A stretch of 64,000 nucleotides of DNA from assembly GCA_022843025.1 (NCBI GenBank), contig JALHOL010000006.1:62001-126000 (forward strand), written 5' to 3'. The notes under the pieces were generated by a model that was given only the letters and a program-made list of their open reading frames with translations, searched no databases and was not told where the DNA came from. Shown piece by piece: positions 9,809 to 18,694 of this stretch. Source of the stretch: Paracoccaceae bacterium. GTDB lineage: Bacteria; Pseudomonadota; Alphaproteobacteria; Rhodobacterales; Rhodobacteraceae. A program made the translations under genes and the position numbers. Every line of letters begins with the position of its first letter. The first letter of the stretch is position 1.

Positions 9809-11146
9809 ATGACGCGTGTCGCCTATCGGATAAACGCCACGATCGAGCGTTTCCTTCCCGAACAACGCCTGTTCCTGAAATCAGATACAGATACACGGTT
9901 CATCCGCCTGCGCCCAGTGACGCAATTGATTGCGGTGACAGGCTGCGCGATGTTCGTGGCCTGGACGATCGTCGCCACCGCCGTTCTGATGATGGATTCC
10001 ATCGGTGCCGGATCGTCACGCGAACAGTCGCTGCGCCAACAGGCGATGTATGAAGAACGGCTGAACCTGTTGTCCGCCGACCGTGACCTGCGCGCCGAAG
10101 AAGCAGCCCGCGCGCAAGAGCGGTTCAATCTGGCGCTGGAACAGGTGGCCGACATGCAGTCGCGGCTGCTGGCATCGGAAGATCGCCGCCGCGAACTGGA
10201 AACCGGGATCGACGTGATCCAATCCACTCTGCGCCGCACGATCATCGAACGCGACGAGGCGCGCAGCAAGGCCGATGAGGTGACGCTGGCCCTGGCCGAG
10301 ACCACAGGGTCGGCACGCAGCGAACAGGGCCGCGTCCGTGATACAGTGGATACGCTGGCAATCCTGACCGAGGCGCTGGGCGATGCCGCGCAGGAGCGCG
10401 ACCTTATGGAAGGCGCGGCGCAGAAATCTGCTGAACGCGCCGAAGAGATCATGGAACAGAAGCGCGCGATGGAACGTCAGAACGACGTGATCTTCGCGCA
10501 GCTGGAAGAAGCGGTCACCGTGTCGATGGAACCGCTGGACAACATGTTCCGCGACGCAGGCCTTTCGCCCGATGATTTGCTGAGTTCGGTCCGCAAGGGC
10601 TATTCCGGAACGGGTGGGCCATTGGCGCCCATCTCGCTGTCGACATCCGGCGCGGCAATGAGCCCCGAGGCGACCCGCGCCAATGCCATCCTTCAGGGCC
10701 TTGACCGGATGAACATGTACCGCATCGCGGCCTTCAAGACGCCCTTCGCGATGCCGGTGAACACGCCCGTGCGCTATACCAGCGGCTTTGGCGGGCGTAA
10801 CGATCCCTTTGGCCGTGGCTTCCGCCGGCATGAGGGGCAAGACATGGCGGGTGCCTATGGCGCGCCGATCCTGGCCACCGCCGATGGCGTGGTGATCCAT
10901 GCCGGATGGGAAAGCGGGTATGGTCGTCTGGTCAAGATCCGGCACGAATTCGGGATCGAGACGCGCTATGGCCATATGTCGCAAATCCGCGTCAACGTGG
11001 GCGATCGGGTATCGCGCGGCGACAGGATCGGTGATATGGGCAATTCAGGTCGTTCCACTGGCACGCATCTCCACTACGAGATCCGGATCGGGGGCGAAGC
11101 AATCAACCCGATGACCTTCATAAAGGCAGCGAGAGATGTTTTCTAA
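9809..11146 (+). CDS. Membrane-anchored M23 (LytM) peptidase
   Basis: A 445-residue bitopic protein with a short cytoplasmic N-terminus, one membrane helix at about residues 38-62, a long coiled coil (about 75-260, rich in E, R, A and Q) and a C-terminal M23 domain. Zinc ligands are visible as His341 and Asp345 in HEGQDMAG and His420/His422 in HLHYE, so the peptidase looks active and should cut peptidoglycan cross-bridges. The start MTRVAYRINATIE is preferred over the ATG at 9743. Its end overlaps the bactofilin gene by 11 bases, and such M23-bactofilin pairs are known to act together in cell shape control. Confidence 0.93.
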   Translation: MTRVAYRINATIERFLPEQRLFLKSDTDTRFIRLRPVTQLIAVTGCAMFVAWTIVATAVLMMDSIGAGSSREQSLRQQAMYEERLNLLSADRDLRAEEAARAQERFNLALEQVADMQSRLLASEDRRRELETGIDVIQSTLRRTIIERDEARSKADEVTLALAETTGSARSEQGRVRDTVDTLAILTEALGDAAQERDLMEGAAQKSAERAEEIMEQKRAMERQNDVIFAQLEEAVTVSMEPLDNMFRDAGLSPDDLLSSVRKGYSGTGGPLAPISLSTSGAAMSPEATRANAILQGLDRMNMYRIAAFKTPFAMPVNTPVRYTSGFGGRNDPFGRGFRRHEGQDMAGAYGAPILATADGVVIHAGWESGYGRLVKIRHEFGIETRYGHMSQIRVNVGDRVSRGDRIGDMGNSGRSTGTHLHYEIRIGGEAINPMTFIKAARDVF

Positions 11147-11651
11147 GAGCCGAATCAACGAGCCGGGCCCCAAGCAGGCCGAAGTGGAAAAGCCTAAAGC
11201 ACCGGAGGCAGGCGTGACGAAACCCAGCACGGACTTCACCCCCGCCGCCCCCAAGGGCAAGGCGACCGCATCTGTTCTGTCCTCGGATCTGACCGTTGTG
11301 GGCAATCTGCGCACCACCGGTGACATTCAAGTAGAAGGCACCGTCGAAGGGGATATCCGCGCCCATCTGCTGACCGTGGGCGAAAGCGCCACCATCCGCG
11401 GCGAGATCGTGGCCGACGACATCGTCGTGAATGGCCGTGTGATTGGCCGCGTGCGTGGGCTGAAGGTGCGCCTGACGTCGACCGCACGGGTTGAGGGCGA
11501 CATCATCCACAAGACCATCGCCATCGAAAGCGGTGCGCATTTCGAAGGGTCGGTTCAGCGCCAGGACGATCCGCTGGCACAGGGCCGCGTGACGGCCCCG
11601 GCAATGCCTGCGGCGGCCCCTGCCCCGGCAGCAAAGCCCGACGCGCCGTAA
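11136..11651 (+). CDS. bacA: Bactofilin (DUF583)
   Basis: A 171-residue cytoskeletal protein. The middle (about residues 50-145) is a right-handed beta-helix of the bactofilin type with repeated short hydrophobic turns, such as VEGTVEGDIRAHLLTVGESA. Proline-, alanine- and lysine-rich flexible tails flank it (SRINEPGPKQAEVEKP at the start, a PAAAPAPAAKP-like end). Bactofilins polymerise without nucleotide and place cell-wall enzymes. The 11-base overlap with the M23 peptidase gene and its own transmembrane partner fit that role. A strong terminator follows at 11680. Confidence 0.93.
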   Translation: MFSKSRINEPGPKQAEVEKPKAPEAGVTKPSTDFTPAAPKGKATASVLSSDLTVVGNLRTTGDIQVEGTVEGDIRAHLLTVGESATIRGEIVADDIVVNGRVIGRVRGLKVRLTSTARVEGDIIHKTIAIESGAHFEGSVQRQDDPLAQGRVTAPAMPAAAPAPAAKPDAP

Positions 11652-11679
11652 TTCGGGACGTGCCACTGGTCAGACTGCT

Positions 11680-11703
11680 AGGGCGCCCGTTGGGCGCCCT
11701 TTG
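11680..11703 (+). terminator. Rho-independent terminator after bactofilin
   Basis: A 9-bp perfect stem, AGGGCGCCC (11680-11688) with GGGCGCCCT (11692-11700), a GTT loop and a short TTT tail. It lies 28 bases after the bactofilin stop and just before the stop of the convergent DUF2189 gene at 11709, so it may serve both strands. Confidence 0.75.
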
Positions 11704-11708
11704 CCATT

Positions 11709-12494
11709 TCAGGCCCAATGGACCGCGCGGCGATAAAGATGCCAGGTCGCATGCCCCAACACCGGCAAGACGACGAACAGGCCCAGAAAGCCGGGTACCA
11801 TCCCGACAAACAAGAGCACGGCGATGAAAGCCCCCCAGCCCAGCATCACGACCGGGTTTTCGCGCACCAGCGCGATCGAGGTGAGCATGGCGGTGACAAA
11901 GTCCACCTCGCGATCATCCAGCAGCATGGGCAGGCTGACCACCGTCAGCGCGTAAAGCAGGGTGGCAAAGACAGCCCCTACCGCGGTGCCAAAGGCCAGC
12001 ATCATCATTCCTTCGGGTGTCAGGAACACGCCCAGAGATGAGCTGACATTGGTCATGGTCGATTTGCCAAGAAACAGCGCAAAGATCGTATGGGCCAGAA
12101 AGTTCCAGAAGAGGAAAAAGACCACAATCACCGCCGCCATCGACGGGATCTGACGATCCTTTTGCCGAACCACCGCCCCCAGAATGTCACGGAAGACAAG
12201 TGGCTGCCCCGCCTCGCGCCTGCGGCTGATTTCATACAGCCCGCAGGCCGCAAAAGGGGCAAGGATGGGAAAGCCGGCAGCCGCGGGCAAAGTCCACCAG
12301 ACCTGCCCCTGCGCGGTGAAGGCATAGGTCAGCAGCCAGCCCCCCACGACATAGACCATGGCAAAGAAGGCACCGTAGAAAGGATGGGCTAGGAAATCCT
12401 GCCACCCTGCCCCTAGGGCATGGCGAAGATCGCCACTGTCCAGCGACAGGACCTCTGGCACCGCCGCAGACGGCGTACCGGCGTGATCGGACAT
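11709..12494 (-). CDS. DUF2189 family integral membrane protein
   Basis: A 261-residue polytopic membrane protein with about six helices, matching the DUF2189 family (predicted integral membrane proteins of alphaproteobacteria). A soluble N-terminus of about 35 residues is followed by HPFYGAFFAMVYVVGG and further helices, ending in a short cytoplasmic tail, HLYRRAVHWA. No transport or enzyme motif is recognisable, so the function is unknown. It stands between the convergent bactofilin and, 70 bases upstream, prfB on the same strand. Confidence 0.8.
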   Translation of the reverse strand: MSDHAGTPSAAVPEVLSLDSGDLRHALGAGWQDFLAHPFYGAFFAMVYVVGGWLLTYAFTAQGQVWWTLPAAAGFPILAPFAACGLYEISRRREAGQPLVFRDILGAVVRQKDRQIPSMAAVIVVFFLFWNFLAHTIFALFLGKSTMTNVSSSLGVFLTPEGMMMLAFGTAVGAVFATLLYALTVVSLPMLLDDREVDFVTAMLTSIALVRENPVVMLGWGAFIAVLLFVGMVPGFLGLFVVLPVLGHATWHLYRRAVHWA

Positions 12495-12564
12495 CTTTCC
12501 CCCCTTTTTGCCAAAGGGTAAGCGGCGCGGGGGGTGGCGGCAAATATGTATTTCGCAGATCGCC

Positions 12565-13692
12565 TTAATCTGCGGCGGTGGCCTCGGCGCGGGATTTTCC
12601 GGCTACGTCCATTGCCAGCGTGGCGGCCATGAAGCGATCCAGATCGCCATCCAGAACACCCTGCGTGTCCGAGGTTTCGACACTGGTGCGCAGATCCTTG
12701 ACCATCTGATAGGGTTGCAGCACGTAAGACCGGATCTGGTTTCCCCAGCCTGCCTCGCCCTTGTTTTCATAGGCGGCGTTGATAGCGGCGTTGCGCTTGT
12801 CGAGTTCCATTTGATAGAGCCGCGATTTCAGCGCGTTCATCGCAATTTCACGGTTCTGGTGCTGCGATTTCATCGACGAGGTGACGACGATGTTGGTGGG
12901 CAAGTGGGTGATCCGCACCGCCGAGTCCGTCGTGTTCACGTGCTGACCGCCCGCACCGGACGACCGATAGGTGTCAATCCGGATTTCATTGTCAGGGATG
13001 ATGATCTCGATATTGTCGTCGATCACCGGATAGACCCAGACCGAAGAAAACGACGTGTGCCGCCGCGCGGCGGAATCATAGGGGCTGATCCGCACAAGCC
13101 GGTGAACACCAGATTCCGATTTCAGCCAGCCATAGGCATTGTGACCGGTAATCTTATAGCTGACAGACCGGATACCCGCCTCTTCGCCGGCGGTTTCGGA
13201 CTGCATCTCAACCTTGTAGCCCTTTTTCTCCGCCCAGCGGACATACATCCGGGCCAGCATCGACGCCCAGTCGCAGGATTCCGTACCGCCCGCACCCGCA
13301 TTGATTTCAAGGAAGGTGTCGTTGCCATCCGCCTCGCCGTCCAGCAGCGCTTCGAGCTCTTTGGCGGCGGCAACCTCGACCAGCGCTTTCAGCGCGGCTT
13401 CGGCTTCAGTGACGATTTCCTGATCACCCTCCATCTCGCCCAGTTCGATCAGTTCGACATTGTCCTTCAGACCGGTCTCGATCATCCGATAGGTGGACAG
13501 TGCCTCCAGCAATGCCTGCCGTTCGCGCATCAGCTTTTGCGCCTTTGCGGGATCGTTCCACAGATCAGGGGCTTCGATCATGGCGTCGAACTCTTCCAGA
13601 CGATGCGGCGCGGTTTCCAAATCCATCCGCTGCCCAAGCAGCTTCAACGACTTGGAGATCGCATCGACATTGTTCTGCGTCTCAGAGCGCAT
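12565..13692 (-). CDS. prfB: Peptide chain release factor 2
   Basis: A 375-residue class I release factor that reads UGA and UAA stops. The peptidyl-hydrolysis motif GGQ is at residues 248-250 in SGAGGQHVNTTDSAVR. The stop-codon recognition tripeptide, SPF in E. coli, reads SPY here (residues 203-205, RISPYDSAARRHTSF). The gene is a single open frame: the programmed +1 frameshift used for autoregulation in E. coli is absent, as in many alphaproteobacteria. It lies 108 bases downstream of mrcA on the same strand. Confidence 0.97.
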   Translation of the reverse strand: MRSETQNNVDAISKSLKLLGQRMDLETAPHRLEEFDAMIEAPDLWNDPAKAQKLMRERQALLEALSTYRMIETGLKDNVELIELGEMEGDQEIVTEAEAALKALVEVAAAKELEALLDGEADGNDTFLEINAGAGGTESCDWASMLARMYVRWAEKKGYKVEMQSETAGEEAGIRSVSYKITGHNAYGWLKSESGVHRLVRISPYDSAARRHTSFSSVWVYPVIDDNIEIIIPDNEIRIDTYRSSGAGGQHVNTTDSAVRITHLPTNIVVTSSMKSQHQNREIAMNALKSRLYQMELDKRNAAINAAYENKGEAGWGNQIRSYVLQPYQMVKDLRTSVETSDTQGVLDGDLDRFMAATLAMDVAGKSRAEATAAD

Positions 13693-13800
13693 GGTGGTTC
13701 TGTCCTGTGCTGGTCTGGAGGTCTGAAAGTCTGGAGGGCGTGATACCCTTTGGCGCAGCGGGCGGCAAGGGCTGCGCCCTTGCCTGCCTGTGCTGTGGCG

Positions 13801-16350
13801 TCAGTAAAGGCCACCGGAACTGAGCGTGCCGAAATCAGCCTTTTCCGGAATGACCGCCGTTTCCCCGGTTGAGGTGACAACCGTGGTTTCGCCGCCGCCA
13901 TCCCCCTCGCCATAGGCGAAGAGCGGCAGGTTGGAACCCATGGCAAAGCCGCCATCGACCATCATGTCCAGACCGATGATGCCGTCCACGCCTTCGCGGA
14001 AGTATTCGACCTGCACATTCGGACCGGAAGCGTCATCCGGCAACAAGGACCCGGTAAAGCGGTCCAGCTTGACCCAGCGCCCGCCTTCAGGGACGCGGAA
14101 TTCAGTGCCGCCATAGCGTGCCACGGCCTGTTCCATGAATTCCTGGAACACCGGCGCGCACATGCCGCCGCCAGACGCACCCGAGCCAAGGCTGCGCGGC
14201 TGGTCATAGCCCATGTAGCAGCCCGCCACGATGTTTGACGTATAGCCGATGAACCAGACGTCCTTGGCATCATTGGTGGTGCCGGTCTTGCCCGCCACCG
14301 GAACCGGCAGGTTCACAGCCCGCGCCGCCGTGCCACGGTCCACAACACCTTCCATCATGGAAGTCAGCTGATAGGCGGTGATGGCGTCCATCACCCGTTC
14401 GCGTTCAGACCGGATGCTGACGCCCGCGCCAGGATCAAGGCTGGCCAGGCGGCAATCGACGCATTCCCGCTGATCATGACGATAGATGGTGCGGCCAAAA
14501 CGATCCTGGACGCGGTCAACCAGTGTGGGTTCCACCCGTTCGCCGCCATTGGCGAACATGGCATATGCGGCCACCATCTTGAAAAGCGTGGTTTCCTGCG
14601 CGCCAAGCGAATTGGCGAGGAACGGGCGCATCGGGTTATAAACACCGAAGTTTTCGGCATAGCGCGCAACCGTTTCCATGCCAATTTCCTGCGCGATCCG
14701 CACGGTCATCAGGTTACGCGATTGCTCAATCCCGGTCCGCACCGGGGTGGGGCCATAGAACTTGTTCGACGCATTCTTCGGCGTCCACAGGCCTTCGGCG
14801 GTTTCCACCTCGATCGGCGCGTCGACAACGATGGTGCCGGGGGTGAATCCGTTGTCCAGCGCTGCGGCATAGACAAAGGGTTTGAAGCTGGAACCGGGCT
14901 GACGGGTGGCCTGTGTCGCGCGGTTGAAGACCGAGTCCTGATAGGAAAAACCACCCTGCATGGCGATGACCCGTCCGGTGAACACGTCCATCGCCATGAA
15001 GCCGCCCTGCACTTCGGGGATCTGACGCAGGGACCATCGGATGAAACTGCCATCCTCATCCGACGTGACGGCCCGCACATGGACGACATCGCCCACCGCG
15101 ACCAGATCGCCCGCGACCTGCCCCCGGCGGCCAAAGCTGCCATCCGCGTTCAGCTTGCGCGCCCAGGTCACATCTTCGGCAGGGATCCAGTGGCCATCGG
15201 CGTCATCCTCAACCCCTTCGATGCCGATGCGGGCGTCATTTTCACCCATCTCAAGCACCACGGCAGGGGACCAGCCGGCGATGTCGCGGGGCACTTCCAC
15301 CTCGGCCAGAGCCGGGCGCCAATCGGCCAGACGGTCAGCAGGGATCGCCTTGCCTGTGCCGCGCCAGATGCCAAGGCCGCGGTCATACTTCTCCAGCCCG
15401 TCGCGCAGGGCCTTGGCGGCCACTTCCTGAAGGTCGGGGTCGGCGGTCGCACGGATAGACAAGCCGCCGCCGAAGAATTCTGCCTCGCCAAAAGTAGTGG
15501 ACAACTGGCGGCGGATTTCGTCGGTGAAATAGTTGCGCGGCGGCAGCGCCTCGCGGAAGGCGGGGTAGTCGCCATTCTGCACGGTCAGCAGCGGTTTCTC
15601 TGCCTCGGCCTTTGCCTCGTCGCGGGTGATGTGGCCATCTTCGGCCATACGATTAAGCACATAGGCCCGCCGCTCCAGCGCACGGTCCTTATTGCGCACG
15701 GGGTGCATTTCGGACGGCGCCTTGGGCAGGGTTGCCAGATAGGCGGCCTCACCCGCCGTGAGGGCGGTCAGCGGTTTGTTGAAATAGGTCTGGGCGGCAG
15801 CGGCCACGCCATAGCTGTTCTGGCCAAGGAAGATTTCATTCAGATACAGTTCAAGGATCTTGTCCTTGGACAGCGTCTCCTCAAGCCGGGTGGCAAGGAT
15901 GATTTCCTTGATCTTGCGTTCGCCTGTCCGGTCGCCCGACAGAAGGAAGTTCTTCATCACCTGCTGGGTGATGGTCGATGCGCCGCGCAGTTCCTGACCG
16001 CGGGTCAGGATCGCATCGCGAAAGGCTGCGGCCATACCGGTGACGTCATAGCCATGGTGGGTGTAGAAGTTCTTGTCCTCGGCCGCGATGAAGGCGTCCT
16101 TTACCAGATCGGGGATGTCTTCGATCGGCACGAACAGGCGGCGTTCCTGTGCGAATTCATCCATGATCCGGCCTTCGCCGGAATAGATGCGGCTGATCGT
16201 GGGGGGCGTATACTGCGCCAGGCTTTCATGGCTGGGCAGATCGCGCGAATACATGAAGAAAATCGCGCCGATGGTCAGCGCGCCGAACAGGATACCCAGC
16301 GTCACGGCTGTGAAGATGGCTCCAAAGAATGAACCGACGAATCTGATCAC
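13801..16350 (-). CDS. mrcA: Penicillin-binding protein 1A (bifunctional transglycosylase/transpeptidase)
   Basis: An 849-residue class A PBP. After a short N-terminus comes one membrane helix (about residues 5-33), then a GT51 transglycosylase with catalytic Glu91 in AAEDKNFYTHHG and the STITQQ motif. An OB-like insert follows, then a transpeptidase with SSFKP (SxxK), QSRN (SxN) and KTGTT (KTG). I choose the GTG at 16350 (VIRFVGSFFGAIFTA) because the family begins there; the frame extends to an ATG at 16416 that adds an unlikely 22 residues. It sits in the conserved amiC-mrcA-prfB order. Confidence 0.95.
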   Translation of the reverse strand: MIRFVGSFFGAIFTAVTLGILFGALTIGAIFFMYSRDLPSHESLAQYTPPTISRIYSGEGRIMDEFAQERRLFVPIEDIPDLVKDAFIAAEDKNFYTHHGYDVTGMAAAFRDAILTRGQELRGASTITQQVMKNFLLSGDRTGERKIKEIILATRLEETLSKDKILELYLNEIFLGQNSYGVAAAAQTYFNKPLTALTAGEAAYLATLPKAPSEMHPVRNKDRALERRAYVLNRMAEDGHITRDEAKAEAEKPLLTVQNGDYPAFREALPPRNYFTDEIRRQLSTTFGEAEFFGGGLSIRATADPDLQEVAAKALRDGLEKYDRGLGIWRGTGKAIPADRLADWRPALAEVEVPRDIAGWSPAVVLEMGENDARIGIEGVEDDADGHWIPAEDVTWARKLNADGSFGRRGQVAGDLVAVGDVVHVRAVTSDEDGSFIRWSLRQIPEVQGGFMAMDVFTGRVIAMQGGFSYQDSVFNRATQATRQPGSSFKPFVYAAALDNGFTPGTIVVDAPIEVETAEGLWTPKNASNKFYGPTPVRTGIEQSRNLMTVRIAQEIGMETVARYAENFGVYNPMRPFLANSLGAQETTLFKMVAAYAMFANGGERVEPTLVDRVQDRFGRTIYRHDQRECVDCRLASLDPGAGVSIRSERERVMDAITAYQLTSMMEGVVDRGTAARAVNLPVPVAGKTGTTNDAKDVWFIGYTSNIVAGCYMGYDQPRSLGSGASGGGMCAPVFQEFMEQAVARYGGTEFRVPEGGRWVKLDRFTGSLLPDDASGPNVQVEYFREGVDGIIGLDMMVDGGFAMGSNLPLFAYGEGDGGGETTVVTSTGETAVIPEKADFGTLSSGGLY

Positions 16351-16464
16351 GCGCGCATTTCCCGAGGCTTTCCCATATTGCCCGCGCTTATACACGGCTG
16401 GGGGGGGAAAGGTCAAAACGATGGCGTGAGGGCGCTGGCAAACGGCATCTTGCCGCCGGTTGCG

Positions 16465-17667
16465 TCAGCCGTCCTTCATCCCGGCAAGGGCGGCGTCCTC
16501 GGCGGCCCAGACACGCAGCGCATCGCGGATGGCGGCGGCCATGCTGGCCCGCCATTCCGGGTCGATCAATCGCTCCAGATCCGACGCAGAAGACAGAAAT
16601 CCCAATTCAATCAGCAGCGAAGGCACATCCGGCGATTTCAGGACGGAAAAGCCCGCCTGCTGGATGGGATGGCGGTGCATCTTGAGCCCCGCGCCCGAAA
16701 TCGACTGTCGCAGCGCCAGCGCAAGCCGATCAACCCTTGGCTGGGTTTCGGTGCGGGCCATGTCCATCAGCACCGTCGCCACCAGATCATCCTGTTCGGT
16801 CAGGTCGATGCCCGACAGCAGATCGTCACGGTCATGCCGTTCGGCCAAGGCGCGGGCGGCCTCGTCGCTGGCATCTTCGGACAGGGTATAGATCGTGGCC
16901 CCAACGGCCTCACCCTCGGCCAAGGCATCGGCGTGAAGCGACAGGAAGACATCGGCCCCTGCGGCATGCGCCACAGAGATACGGGCCTCAAGCGGAACGA
17001 AGATGTCATCATCGCGCGTCATCACCACGCGAAAGCCGCCGTCGCGGACGAGCAGTTCTTTCAATTCACGCGCGAAAGTCAGCATCAATTCGGCCTCGGT
17101 ATGGCCATCGCGTTCCGCGCCCGGATCAATGCCACCATGCCCGGGGTCAAGAACCACGGTCAGCGGACCCTCGCCGCGCGGGGTCGGCGCGGGCAGAGTG
17201 GCGGCCTGTGGCAGCGCCCATTCCGCCGGTTCTGGCAGGGCCGCCTGACGTTCGAAATCGGCTGGTGTGGTGGGCACCAGCCCAAGGCGCACCGTTGCGC
17301 CGGTATCGGTGGCCATTTCCGCCGTCATCACGGCCATCGGCGCGCGCAGTTCCATCACCAGACGCGACCAGCCGGGGCGAAAGCTGCCCGCACGCAGATC
17401 GGCAATCCGGCTGCTGTCGCGGCGCATGTCGGCGATGCCCGACCAGTCCACCTCGCGGAAATCCATGATCAGACGGCGCGGGTTATCGGCCAGACGCACA
17501 CGCCACGGCACAGGCTGGCTCAGTTGGAGTGTGACGGACAGGGTTTCGCCCTGATCCGTGATGGCAGACGCGGCGGGGTCCAACCGCGCCAAAGCCGACA
17601 GATCCTGTGCGGCGGCCGGAAGCCAGGCCATTACCGCCAAGATCAAGCCTGTCAGCCATGCATGCAT
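16465..17667 (-). CDS. amiC: N-acetylmuramoyl-L-alanine amidase with AMIN domain
   Basis: A 400-residue exported cell-wall amidase. It has a signal peptide (residues 1-21, ending AAAQ), an AMIN localisation domain (about 25-125) and an Amidase_3 domain (about 170-390) with VVLDPGHGGIDPGA (first zinc His), a later Glu/His set, SLHADA and LIELGFLSS. It trims peptide side chains from glycan strands during division. In many alphaproteobacteria rne lies divergent to this gene; here the divergent neighbour is a DsbA-like gene instead. It is followed by mrcA after 114 bases. Confidence 0.95.
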   Translation of the reverse strand: MHAWLTGLILAVMAWLPAAAQDLSALARLDPAASAITDQGETLSVTLQLSQPVPWRVRLADNPRRLIMDFREVDWSGIADMRRDSSRIADLRAGSFRPGWSRLVMELRAPMAVMTAEMATDTGATVRLGLVPTTPADFERQAALPEPAEWALPQAATLPAPTPRGEGPLTVVLDPGHGGIDPGAERDGHTEAELMLTFARELKELLVRDGGFRVVMTRDDDIFVPLEARISVAHAAGADVFLSLHADALAEGEAVGATIYTLSEDASDEAARALAERHDRDDLLSGIDLTEQDDLVATVLMDMARTETQPRVDRLALALRQSISGAGLKMHRHPIQQAGFSVLKSPDVPSLLIELGFLSSASDLERLIDPEWRASMAAAIRDALRVWAAEDAALAGMKDG

Positions 17668-17932
17668 CCCCTGCCCTCCTGCTTTTTTCGCGAAGTATCA
17701 CGCCTGATCCGTCGCTTGTCCATTCAAGGCTGCGACATCCAGGGACGGGTGTGCTTTGAGGCCCCCGCGTCCCTTTGCCGGACACGTCTTCCCGTATCAC
17801 GAAGCAGGGATTGGGCGGTGGATGCCTTGAATTCTTCCCGGCCCCACCCCTAAGGTGGGCGCAAGCGCTTTGCCCTGCGGGACGAAGACCATTGCAATGC
17901 CCGATCCGGGCCTTTCGTTGACGGAGCCTCTG
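17668..17932. other. Intergenic region between divergent amiC and DsbA-like gene
   Basis: This 265-base gap must hold promoters for both divergent genes. I see no good coding frame, no tRNA and no strong hairpin, and I could not pick a convincing -35/-10 pair by eye. The open frames that cross it have poor composition and would run into the coding start of the DsbA-like gene. Confidence 0.4.
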
Positions 17933-18685
17933 ATGCGCAGTCTTTTTGCGGGCACTGCCCTGACCCTTGCCCTTGCCCTGCCCGGCTTTGCCGACGGTCT
18001 GACCGACATGTCGGATGCGGAACGCACAGCCTTTCGCGCCGAGGTGCGGGCCTATCTGATGGAGAACCCCGAGGTTCTGGTCGAGGTGATGAACGAACTT
18101 GAAAACCGCGAACAGATCGCGGCCATGGCGCGCGACAAGGAGATGCTTGCTGCGCAATCCGACGCGATTTTCAATGATGCGGCGTCTTATGTCGGCGGCA
18201 ATCCCGAAGGCGATATCACGGTGGTCGAGTTCATCGATTATCGCTGCGGCTATTGCCGTAAGGCTTGGGAAGAGGTGGATCAGCTTGTCGAAGGCGATGG
18301 CAATATCCGCTTTGTTCTGAAGGAGTTCCCGATTCTGGGTGAGGCGTCGGTCCTGTCGTCGCGCTTTGCTATCGCGGTGCTGCAACTGCATGGGAATGAG
18401 GCGTATAAGACCGCCCATGATGCCCTGCTGTCGATGCGGGCAGAACCCACGCCAGAAGCGCTTGCGCGCATCGCGGGGGATATGGGGCTGGAGCCGCAGC
18501 CCATCATGGAGCGGATGAATACCCCGGAAGTGACCAAGGTGATCGAGGACAATCACCGTCTGGCGCAGACGATGGAGATCAGCGGCACGCCAACCTTTTT
18601 GGTGGGCGGTACCATGGTGCGGGGCTATGTGCCGCTGGATGCAATGCAGCAGATCGTGGAAGAACAGCGCGCCAACGCGGGCTGA
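17933..18685 (+). CDS. DsbA/ScsC-like thioredoxin-fold oxidoreductase, exported
   Basis: A 250-residue periplasmic thiol-disulfide protein. A signal peptide (residues 1-20) is followed by a helical N-terminal segment of about 60 residues (YLMENPEVLVEVMNELE), then a DsbA-type thioredoxin fold with active site CGYC (Cys105, Cys108) and the cis-proline loop GTPTF. The N-terminal helical arm resembles the oligomerisation arm of the DsbG/ScsC-like Com1 family. The start at 17933 is preferred because a GGAG lies nearby and a clean signal peptide begins there. It converges on ispG with a 9-base gap. Confidence 0.93.
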   Translation: MRSLFAGTALTLALALPGFADGLTDMSDAERTAFRAEVRAYLMENPEVLVEVMNELENREQIAAMARDKEMLAAQSDAIFNDAASYVGGNPEGDITVVEFIDYRCGYCRKAWEEVDQLVEGDGNIRFVLKEFPILGEASVLSSRFAIAVLQLHGNEAYKTAHDALLSMRAEPTPEALARIAGDMGLEPQPIMERMNTPEVTKVIEDNHRLAQTMEISGTPTFLVGGTMVRGYVPLDAMQQIVEEQRANAG

Positions 18686-18694
18686 TCTTCCCGC

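Noticed and set aside
12565-13692. Programmed frameshift in prfB
   Set aside because: The gene reads as one uninterrupted frame from its start with no internal UGA near codon 26.
14476-16332. 618-codon plus-strand frame opposite mrcA
   Set aside because: Composition is rich in His, Gln and Arg as expected from the complement of a GC-rich gene. All PBP1A motifs lie on the other strand.
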